Assembly (NCBI GenBank): GCA_016764835.1 | Contig: JAESRD010000007.1 | Coordinates: 1 to 5,650 of the forward strand | DNA length: 5,650 bases | Origin: Paracoccaceae bacterium | Lineage (GTDB): Bacteria > Pseudomonadota > Alphaproteobacteria > Rhodobacterales > Rhodobacteraceae | Direction of reading: 5' to 3' | Part shown: positions 1 through 5,498 of the stretch, in pieces | Position numbering within the stretch: position 1 is the first letter of the stretch | Layout of the letters: every line of letters begins with the position of its first letter | The notes under the pieces: model-generated | What the model was told of the DNA's origin: nothing | The model's input: the letters and a program-made list of their open reading frames with translations, nothing else | The model's database searches: none | Program-made: the position numbers and the translations under genes

Positions 1-876
1 AAACACGCAGCCAGTTGGGCGCTCTAACGGTGAAGGAATATCACCGGGCACAGGTACAAGCGGCGCATCAAGATCATCAAGCCGGGGCAGGGCGGCCAGA
101 AGCCCCTTGGTATATGGGTGCTGCGGGTTGCGGATAACATCACGCACCGAGCCTTGCTCGATCAGCCGCCCCAGATACATCACCGCCACCTTGTCGCATG
201 TCTGCGCCACCACGCCGAGATCATGGGTAATAAAGACAATTCCCATGCCAAATTCAGCCACCAGATCTTTCATTAGATCAATAACCTGCGCCTGAATGGT
301 CACATCAAGCGCCGTCGTCGGTTCATCAGCAATCAACAGCTTCGGCTTGGTCGACAGCGCCATTGCGATCATCGCCCGCTGGCGCATCCCACCCGACAGC
401 TCAAAAACAAACTGTTTAAACCGCGTCGCCGCATCTGAGATACCGACCCGCGCCAGCATCTCAATAGACAGCTCAGTCGCTTGCTTTTTGTTCATATCAG
501 TGTGGATTTGCAGTTGCTCAACCATCTGATTACCAATCGAGATCGCCGGGGCAAAACTGGCCATTGGCTCCTGAAAGATCATCGAAATAGCACCGCCGCG
601 AATAACTTTAAGTGCGCGCGACCCGTGCAGCGGCATAATGTCGATGGTCTTATCAATATGCAGCTTTATGCTGGTCTCATCGCCATAAACCGCATTGCTC
701 GGATTGAGCTTCATAATCGACTTTGCCGTCACAGATTTACCGGATCCGCTCTCACCAACCAGCCCCATTATCTCACCAGTCTCAAGCGTGAATGACACGT
801 CATCCACCGCCGTTATCCGGCCCTCATCAGTGTCAAACTGCAAGGTCAGGTGGTCTACATCTAACAGCCGGCTCAT
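1..876 (-). CDS. Opp/Dpp-type ABC transporter ATP-binding protein (OppD/DppD-like), 3' end cut by window edge
   Basis: Cytoplasmic ATPase that powers the importer encoded just upstream. I translated it by hand from the ATG at 876; the frame is open for 292 codons to the window edge. All nucleotide-binding motifs are visible: Walker A GESGSGKS (residues 41-48), Q-loop in FQEP (Q102), signature LSGGMRQR (160-167), Walker B LLIADEP with catalytic E185, D-loop TALD (188-191) and H-loop THD (H218). The NPQHPYTKGLL stretch (250-260) and the final PTGCVF belong to the C-terminal tail typical of oligopeptide/dipeptide ATPases, where a GCxFxPRC-like motif follows, so perhaps only a few dozen residues are missing. 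The start overlaps the stop of the upstream permease as ATGA (873-876). No Shine-Dalgarno sequence is seen before it, so translation probably depends on coupling. Small oddities are SFAP after the Q-loop, where SLNP is usual, and FVF before ELSGG, where a PH pair is common. Family assignment is firm; substrate is unknown. Confidence 0.96.
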   Translation of the reverse strand, partial: MSRLLDVDHLTLQFDTDEGRITAVDDVSFTLETGEIMGLVGESGSGKSVTAKSIMKLNPSNAVYGDETSIKLHIDKTIDIMPLHGSRALKVIRGGAISMIFQEPMASFAPAISIGNQMVEQLQIHTDMNKKQATELSIEMLARVGISDAATRFKQFVFELSGGMRQRAMIAMALSTKPKLLIADEPTTALDVTIQAQVIDLMKDLVAEFGMGIVFITHDLGVVAQTCDKVAVMYLGRLIEQGSVRDVIRNPQHPYTKGLLAALPRLDDLDAPLVPVPGDIPSPLERPTGCVF

Positions 877-884
877 TTTTTTGT
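873..884 (-). other. ATGA stop/start overlap on an A7 run (possible slippery site)
   Basis: Read on the minus strand, the permease gene ends ACA AAA AAA TGA and the ATPase gene starts at the last A of the run (ATGA). The heptamer A AAA AAA (882-876) is in the correct register for a -1 slip, after which the next codon is the ATPase ATG. The overlap itself certainly exists. That it causes frameshifting is only a possibility. Simple termination-reinitiation is the ordinary explanation, and no strong stimulatory stem follows: only the short palindrome AGCCGGCT is seen. Confidence 0.35.
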
Positions 885-2063
885 ATCCGAATAGGGATCA
901 GCCGCATCTCGCAGCCCGTCGCCAACGAAGACGAAGGCCAGAACCAGCACGATGAAGAAGATGACGGGGATAAAATACCACTGATAATTAAGCAGCACAT
1001 CTGCGCTAGTGACGTTTTGCAGCATGACGCCGAGCGAGTTTACCGGGTCTTTTAGCCCGAGGCCAATGAAGCTCAGCGCCGTTTCCGACAGCACCATATA
1101 GGGGAACGAGATCACCAGATCGACGATAATATAGCTGGTGAAACTCGGCAGTAAATGCCGCCTGATGACATGAAACGCCGAAGCGCCACAAAGCTGAGCG
1201 GCCAAGACATATTCCTGGTTTCGCTCTGAGAGCAAATGCGTACGCACACGCCGGGCAAGCGTCGGCCAGCCGATAAACCCGAGCACCATCGATATGAAGA
1301 AAAACCGCGCCTCAGCGCTCCAAGTATCCGGGATAAAAGCAGCCAAAGCCATAAACAGCGGGATCGAGGGAATGGTTTTTACAGTGTCAGTCACCATCTG
1401 CAAAACGCTGTCGATCATTCCGCCAAAATATCCGGCAACCCCGCCTATTGCCAAAGCCAAAACAAAGGAGATCATGACGCCAATCGTGCCCACCGCCAGT
1501 GATGTATTTACCGCCGTCAGCGTGCGCGAATAGATATCTTTGCCGGTATCATCGGTGCCAAAAATATGGATCATCCCCGGCTCGACACCAAACAGATGCG
1601 TGTTGAATGTGAAGCCCGGAATGGTGAAGTCCAGCGCCTTGCCCGGAAGGTTTACCTTGTAGTGGAAGTACTTATACTCCGCGCCCTCAACAAAGAACTG
1701 CAAATACCGCCGATCTTCCAGCTCGGTTTTCACCTCTGTCACCCAGCGAAAATTGGTCGCCATCGAGCGCGTACGCTCCTGCGTATAAACAAAGGGCCGC
1801 AATGAGCAGCCATTATCATCGCAAAAATGCGGCAATTGCGGCGCGCCATTCAAATAGTTAGCGTCACGCCCGGCAATCGTCGGGTCATACGGTGTCAGAA
1901 ACGGCGCGAAAATGCCTGACAGGATTAGAAAAATAAGCACCCAAGCGCCAAACAGCGCCGACTTATTCTTTTTGAACCGCTGCCAAATAAGCTGGCCTTG
2001 CGACGCCGTAAAATAAGCTTCTTTGAGTTTCTGTTCGGCGGATATTTCGGTCATATTGCTCAT
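873..2063 (-). CDS. Opp/Dpp-type ABC transporter permease (OppC/DppC-like) with large periplasmic insert
   Basis: Inner-membrane permease subunit of 396 residues that pairs with the permease encoded upstream. The N terminus is cytoplasmic, with a KKNKSALFGA stretch (31-40) typical of OppC-type proteins, followed by a first membrane segment at about 38-57. A long extracytoplasmic stretch (about 58-165) comes before FGTDDTGKDIYSR (168-180), the conserved GTDxxGRDxxSR-like motif of the family. Further membrane segments lie at about 187-212, 232-246, 253-268, 310-334 and 362-383. The EAA coupling loop that contacts the ATPase is at about 285-306 (YVLAAQLCGASAF, then LLP). The end GDGLRDAADPYSD is characteristic. 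The insert makes the protein longer than a plain DppC (around 300 residues) and contains C81 and C86. The start is supported by AGGAG at 2073-2077 with 9 nt spacing. The gene overlaps both neighbours by 4 bases. Identity is secure, substrate is not. Confidence 0.96.
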   Translation of the reverse strand: MSNMTEISAEQKLKEAYFTASQGQLIWQRFKKNKSALFGAWVLIFLILSGIFAPFLTPYDPTIAGRDANYLNGAPQLPHFCDDNGCSLRPFVYTQERTRSMATNFRWVTEVKTELEDRRYLQFFVEGAEYKYFHYKVNLPGKALDFTIPGFTFNTHLFGVEPGMIHIFGTDDTGKDIYSRTLTAVNTSLAVGTIGVMISFVLALAIGGVAGYFGGMIDSVLQMVTDTVKTIPSIPLFMALAAFIPDTWSAEARFFFISMVLGFIGWPTLARRVRTHLLSERNQEYVLAAQLCGASAFHVIRRHLLPSFTSYIIVDLVISFPYMVLSETALSFIGLGLKDPVNSLGVMLQNVTSADVLLNYQWYFIPVIFFIVLVLAFVFVGDGLRDAADPYSDTKK

Positions 2064-3064
2064 CCCAGAATACTCCTGCGCACGCGTGGATCAGTCAGAG
2101 CCAATATCACATCTGTTAAGAAATTGATCGCGACAATCGAGGCAGTCAGCATGAAGATGATCGCCCCCGCCAGCTGTTGGTCGTTTGACCGCGCCAGCGC
2201 CTCAATCAGCAATGAGCCAGCTTCGGTTAGCGTCAAAATCAGCGCCACAATCGGCAGCTCATTAAAGATGCGGTTCAGGTCGAACCCCAGCGAGTTAATG
2301 ATCGGCGACAAAGCATGCCGCGCCGGATACCGCATCATCAACCGTCTACCAGAGACCCCGCGCGCAGCGGCGGCGGTGACATATAATTTGCCTACCTCGT
2401 CTGACATCAGCGCCCGCACGGTTTGAATAGCAAAGGCGGTGGCCGACCAGCCAAGAATGAAAACAGGCAGCCAAGCATGGCCAAGAAAGTCTTTGACCTT
2501 GGCCCATGACCAGGCAACATCTCGAAACTCTTTTGAAAACAGCCCAGTCAGGCTGTCACCAAAATAAATCGTCGAGAACAACATGATCATCAGCGCCAAC
2601 AGGAAGTTTGGCAGCGCCAAACCAAGGTAGCTGACCAAGCGCAACGAGTTGTTCAGGAGCGCGTTTTTGGAGGTGGCGGCGAGAATGCCGACCGGAATGG
2701 CGATTGTATAAGCCAGCACCAGCGAAGAAAGGCAAAGACCAAGGCTGAGCCAGAATTTCTGCCCCAGAAGCTGGGCAATATTGAGCCGCAAAATACAGCT
2801 ATCGCCAAATTCGCCTTGGAAAGCGTTGACGATCCAACTGCCCCAGCGAAGCAAATAAGGCCGATCTAACCCAAGCCGCACGCGCTCTGCGTCAATGTCG
2901 GCAGCGGTGATCGTCACCCCTTGCGAACTCTTAAAGGCGACGTAGCGCTCGGCGCAATCGCCCGGCACCATTTCCATCAGTGAAAACACGATGAACGACA
3001 CCAGTATCAGGGTAAGGATGGCCAAGAATGCCCGGATCAATACGAATCTAAGGAATTCAAGCAT
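2060..3064 (-). CDS. Opp/Dpp-type ABC transporter permease (OppB/DppB-like)
   Basis: Inner-membrane permease, first of the pair. From the ATG at 3064 it has 334 residues, close to the usual OppB/DppB length (roughly 305-340). It begins MLEFLRFVLIRAFL, like the MLxFIxRR starts of the family, with membrane segment 1 at about 9-30. Then come VPGD (34-37), an extracytoplasmic loop to about 103 that contains GEFGDS (84-89), and further segments at about 104-130, 144-167, 198-216, 270-290 and 299-322. The EAA loop is YVTAAAARGVSGRR (228-241) with ALSPIINSLG after it. The loop between segments 1 and 2 carries C37 and C90. An in-frame ATG at 3094 would add ten residues (MANRGGAFHP), but it has no Shine-Dalgarno sequence, while ATG 3064 has GGAGG upstream, though at a long 13 nt. 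I prefer 3064 with moderate confidence. The stop overlaps the next gene's start by 4 bases. Confidence 0.93.
   Translation of the reverse strand: MLEFLRFVLIRAFLAILTLILVSFIVFSLMEMVPGDCAERYVAFKSSQGVTITAADIDAERVRLGLDRPYLLRWGSWIVNAFQGEFGDSCILRLNIAQLLGQKFWLSLGLCLSSLVLAYTIAIPVGILAATSKNALLNNSLRLVSYLGLALPNFLLALMIMLFSTIYFGDSLTGLFSKEFRDVAWSWAKVKDFLGHAWLPVFILGWSATAFAIQTVRALMSDEVGKLYVTAAAARGVSGRRLMMRYPARHALSPIINSLGFDLNRIFNELPIVALILTLTEAGSLLIEALARSNDQQLAGAIIFMLTASIVAINFLTDVILALTDPRVRRSILG
2073..2077 (-). promoter_or_regulatory. Ribosome binding site of the OppC-like permease
   Basis: AGGAG on the minus strand, 9 nt before the ATG at 2063. It lies inside the end of the upstream permease gene, so this start has its own binding site in addition to coupling through the ATGA overlap (2060-2063). 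It supports ATG 2063 over the ATG three codons further in. Confidence 0.7.
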
Positions 3065-3077
3065 TGGGTGAAATGCG

Positions 3078-3082
3078 CCTCC
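3078..3082 (-). promoter_or_regulatory. Probable ribosome binding site of the OppB-like permease, long spacing
   Basis: GGAGG on the minus strand, 13 nt before ATG 3064. The motif is strong but the spacing is longer than the common 5-10 nt. No alternative GTG or TTG start lies between. It lies inside the coding sequence if ATG 3094 is the real start. It is the main reason, with the family-like N terminus, for preferring 3064. Confidence 0.45.
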
Positions 3083-3107
3083 GCGGTTGGCCATTAAAGG
3101 TTAAAGT

Positions 3108-3137
3108 CCCGCGGGCAGCGGCTATGTTGCCCGCGGG
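3108..3137 (-). promoter_or_regulatory. Intercistronic hairpin between binding-protein and permease genes
   Basis: The arms CCCGCGGGCA and TGCCCGCGGG (3108-3117 and 3128-3137) are perfectly complementary over 10 bp, eight of them G-C, around a 10-nt loop. The hairpin begins 21 bases after the stop of the binding-protein gene, and only about 13 bases separate it from ATG 3094. On the minus strand it is followed by ACTTTAACCTTT, which is only moderately T-rich, so a leaky terminator or a 3'-end stabiliser of the upstream message is more likely than full termination. Such hairpins are known after binding-protein genes in transporter operons (malE-malF of E. coli is the classic case) and help make the binding protein more abundant than the membrane subunits. 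On the plus strand it is followed by TATTTTT, so it could also stop antisense transcription. Confidence 0.75.
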
Positions 3138-3158
3138 TATTTTTATGTAACCAGCTGA

Positions 3159-5198
3159 TTACTCAGTCAAATACCACTGAGGACCACGGTAAGGATAGGC
3201 GCGCAAGAACGACCCGCCTTGTGTGGTGAACTCAGGGAAGTTGTGCAGGTTATTGCTGTGATACACAGGCAGAACCGCTTTAACGGTGCCAATGAATAAC
3301 AGGTTTTCAACCATCGCACGAACCAGGCTCTCGCCCGCAACAGCCGACTCTTCGGTGCCAACAACCGCGCCTTGGAATGCGGCAATATCGTCGATCATGC
3401 CGTAAACATAGGCCGGTGGCTCAACACCAGATGCGCCATCAGTATCCACATATTCGCCCCAGAGCATTGCTGTCCGGTGATCGAAATATGTGTCAAATGG
3501 TGGCAACCAAAGTGCGGCAGAGCCAATGATGATCGCCAAAGGTTGACCCTTGGTATACATCGTCACATCAAGCTGGTTGGCCGATTGTGCCGAGCGGTAT
3601 TCATCAGTTGTCACCTCTTTAACGGTGCTGTTGATGCCCACATTCTTCCAGTCTTGGCTGACCAGCTGAACCATGTTCATCGAGATGCCCTGCGTCGCCA
3701 CTTGAAGGTTCAGGATCAGCGGCTCGCCATTTGGCAATTCGCGGTAACCGTCGCCATCAATGTCAATCAGACCAACTTCGTCGAGCAACGCATTGGCCCG
3801 GTCTGGGTCAAAGTTTGCAAAATGTTGGGTCAGATCTTCGCCAATAAAGTCTGGTGTTGGTGAGAAGCCAATATATTGCTGCGTTTCGCCAAGGCCAAAG
3901 TAAGCAACTTCGTTGATCTCATCACGGTTCATTGCCAGTGACATCGCCTGACGGAAACGCAGGTCACCAAAGACTTCGCGCTTGGCAAGATCTTCGGATG
4001 TGACGTTAAAGGCAAATGCGCCCATCGAGATTTCAGGCTCGAGCAGCACGGTATAATTGCCGCTTTCCTGATTTTCGAGCAGCAATGGCGCGTAATCAAG
4101 AACCAGTGCCTGAGACTTATAGTCAACTTCAGCATTTACCAGCTTCAGCAGGCGCACTTCGCTTTCAGAAACAAACAGCTCGTCCATTTCAGAGATATAG
4201 GGCAGCTGATTGCCGGCCGTATCCACCTGGAAGAAGTAAGGGTTGGCTACGTAATGGCGCCCTTCGGTGGTCTCAGAGATGACGTTAAAGCTCTCAAGTG
4301 TTGGAGCCGCGCCAAATGGCATGCCGCCGACAAGATCAGGATGTGCCAGCATTGGTGTTGGCGTATCCATCCAGTCAGAGCCGCCATAATAGGCTGCAAT
4401 CACCGCATAACCGTCTTCAAAACCAATCGCCTGCGCATTTGCATCGGCGTCAGCATCAACATCGGGGTGGAACTGGCCAAGGAAGTGCATAGGCTGGAAG
4501 CCCTGCGCATATGATTGAGCGAAGTGTGACAGCAGGCCGGGCTTTGGCGCGGGCAGGTTAAACTGCACAGTCACTTCGTCGATCACGACGACTTCCATGC
4601 GCTCGCCACCGACCAATACATAGTCTTTGGTGTTTTCGCGCACATTGGTGTCGAGAGCGAGATTGTCATACCAGAATTTCACATCGCGGGCACCAAACGG
4701 CGCGCCATCAGACCAGCGGTGGCCTTCGCGCAGATGGAATGTCAGCTGCGTGAAATCATCGTTCCAATCCCATGAGCTGGCGACGTTCGGTACGATAGTT
4801 TGCAGATCGTCAGAGTAGCGCACGAGGTTGACGTGGCGCACAGACATCAGGTCAGTGGTGCCAGACTCGGTGGCGTTGGACAGCATATCAAGCGTGCCGC
4901 CGTAAACACCGATCGACTCGTATGGTGCCACAACCAGCGGCTGCGATGGCAGGCGGCTGGCCAGATCTGGCAGATCAGTGCTGCCCTGCAAGCGCGCATG
5001 AAGAGCGGCCGCATCAGGGTTGGCAGAAAATTCTAGAGTACAACCGGCGAGGGCTTCAAACTCGGCCAGCTCAAATTGTTGCGGAAATGCGCCCGCATCA
5101 ACGCCCATCATGTCAGCGACTGTCACCGCCGGGCAGTCTGCGCTTGCAGCCCCCGCCAGCGCAATAATCGCGACACTGGAAAATAGCGTAGTTTTCAT
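3159..5198 (-). CDS. Periplasmic solute-binding protein of an Opp/Dpp-type ABC transporter (SBP_bac_5 family), long form
   Basis: Secreted substrate-binding protein of 679 residues. The signal peptide MKTTLFSSVAIIALAGAASA (1-20) has an ASA cleavage site and no lipobox, so the mature protein should be soluble in the periplasm. The SBP_bac_5 fold begins around residue 98 (GVYGGTLDML). Family hallmarks are FHLREGHRWSDGAPF (154-168) with DVKFWYDNL (172-180), FGDLRFRQAMSLAMNRDEI (410-428) and an acidic DIDGDGYRE loop (479-487) like the DxDGDG loop frequent in this family. An N-terminal extension of about 75 residues precedes the fold. The only two mature cysteines, C22 and C53, lie in it and probably form a disulphide. 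At 679 residues it is clearly longer than DppA or OppA (about 535). ATG 5198 is chosen because GAGGGG lies 7 nt upstream and the signal peptide starts there; the upstream in-frame ATG at 5261 would put 21 charged residues before it. It is first in the operon. The ligand is not readable: peptides or, as for AgpA-like long members, oligosaccharides are both possible. Confidence 0.96.
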   Translation of the reverse strand: MKTTLFSSVAIIALAGAASADCPAVTVADMMGVDAGAFPQQFELAEFEALAGCTLEFSANPDAAALHARLQGSTDLPDLASRLPSQPLVVAPYESIGVYGGTLDMLSNATESGTTDLMSVRHVNLVRYSDDLQTIVPNVASSWDWNDDFTQLTFHLREGHRWSDGAPFGARDVKFWYDNLALDTNVRENTKDYVLVGGERMEVVVIDEVTVQFNLPAPKPGLLSHFAQSYAQGFQPMHFLGQFHPDVDADADANAQAIGFEDGYAVIAAYYGGSDWMDTPTPMLAHPDLVGGMPFGAAPTLESFNVISETTEGRHYVANPYFFQVDTAGNQLPYISEMDELFVSESEVRLLKLVNAEVDYKSQALVLDYAPLLLENQESGNYTVLLEPEISMGAFAFNVTSEDLAKREVFGDLRFRQAMSLAMNRDEINEVAYFGLGETQQYIGFSPTPDFIGEDLTQHFANFDPDRANALLDEVGLIDIDGDGYRELPNGEPLILNLQVATQGISMNMVQLVSQDWKNVGINSTVKEVTTDEYRSAQSANQLDVTMYTKGQPLAIIIGSAALWLPPFDTYFDHRTAMLWGEYVDTDGASGVEPPAYVYGMIDDIAAFQGAVVGTEESAVAGESLVRAMVENLLFIGTVKAVLPVYHSNNLHNFPEFTTQGGSFLRAYPYRGPQWYLTE

Positions 5199-5205
5199 TC
5201 TGTTT

Positions 5206-5211
5206 CCCCTC
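5206..5211 (-). promoter_or_regulatory. Ribosome binding site of the solute-binding protein gene
   Basis: GAGGGG on the minus strand, 7 nt upstream of ATG 5198. It decides the start in favour of the codon that opens a standard signal peptide, against the in-frame ATG at 5261. Confidence 0.75.
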
Positions 5212-5216
5212 AACTT

Positions 5217-5243
5217 GTCCGAAATAAAGTGTAGCCTTCGGAC
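5217..5243 (-). repeat. 7+7 inverted repeat in the operon leader (possible operator or 5' UTR hairpin)
   Basis: GTCCGAA (5217-5223) and TTCGGAC (5237-5243) are perfect inverted copies separated by 13 bases. The repeat sits just upstream of the ribosome binding site of the binding-protein gene. On the minus strand the spacer contains TACACT, which could pass for a -10 box, but no good -35 is found at the matching distance. It could be a regulator site or an RNA hairpin near the translation start. A 7-bp repeat can also arise by chance. Confidence 0.35.
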
Positions 5244-5352
5244 GCAAAAATGTTGTGACATATCCTGGGGTTTGTTTTGGCAATAAGAGCCGCCGCTTTG
5301 GCGCGCTCATTTGGCTGTCCCATCCCCTCCCAAGAATCTTAGCCGCCCATCG

Positions 5353-5381
5353 GCCATATTTGACCAACTGGATAAATTCAA
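5353..5381 (-). promoter_or_regulatory. Weak sigma-70-like promoter candidate for the transporter operon
   Basis: On the minus strand TTGAAT (5381-5376) and TATGGC (5358-5353) are separated by 17 bases. The match is mediocre, particularly the -10. It would give a leader of roughly 150 nt before ATG 5198. A TTGACG at 5416-5411 is a better -35 but has no convincing -10. I cannot choose between them from sequence alone. Confidence 0.2.
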
Positions 5382-5472
5382 AAGTCAGCGTATGGCAAGC
5401 TGCCCCAACCCGTCAATGCAATTAAACCGGGCAAAATTGGGCCGGTATATCCTTTAAACGTCCGCTATGCGC

Positions 5473-5498
5473 GGTGGTTTCAACGGTTCGACGCAACA
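5473..5498. repeat. Terminal inverted repeat of the IS30-family element
   Basis: The 26 bases from GGTGGTTTCAACGG to GACGCAACA match the IS30 end (TGTAGATTCAATTGG...AACGCAACA, recalled from memory) at 19 of 26 positions when aligned without gaps. The ACGCAACA core is identical. The repeat includes the transposase stop codon (5480-5482), so its inner part also encodes the last residues of the protein. The partner repeat is outside the window. Confidence 0.7.

Larger units (their letters stand above)
5199..5472 (-). other. Non-coding region between the insertion sequence and the transporter operon
   Basis: About 270 bases with frequent stops and no recognisable protein remnant on either strand. 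It must hold the operon promoter unless transcription enters from the insertion sequence. Only the features listed separately stand out. No regulator gene lies in it, so any dedicated regulator must be elsewhere. Confidence 0.6.

Noticed and set aside
1998..2426. 142-codon plus-strand ORF across the junction of the two permeases
   Set aside because: It lies entirely antisense to the two permease frames, and no domain or ribosome binding site supports it.
3108..3147. Hairpin plus TATTTTT as a plus-strand intrinsic terminator of a gene
   Set aside because: The shape is right for a plus-strand terminator, but no plus-strand gene exists upstream of it, so its main role is more likely in the minus-strand message.
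3372..3863. 163-codon plus-strand ORF opposite the binding-protein gene
   Set aside because: It is antisense to a clearly coding, family-matching frame. Its composition (many His, Arg, Cys) looks like a shadow, and it has no family resemblance.
4431..4458. Asp-Ala alternation (DVDADADANA, residues 247-256) in the binding protein as a repeat or metal site
   Set aside because: It is too short and simple to be a repeat domain; it is most likely a surface loop of low complexity.
5199..5261. Upstream ATG at 5261 as the start of the binding protein
   Set aside because: It would place 21 residues with several charges before a standard signal peptide, while ATG 5198 has a well-spaced GAGGGG.
5113..5367. 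84-codon minus-strand ORF overlapping the start of the binding-protein gene
   Set aside because: It runs out of frame through the signal peptide region. The overlap with a secure gene and its low-complexity basic composition argue against it.
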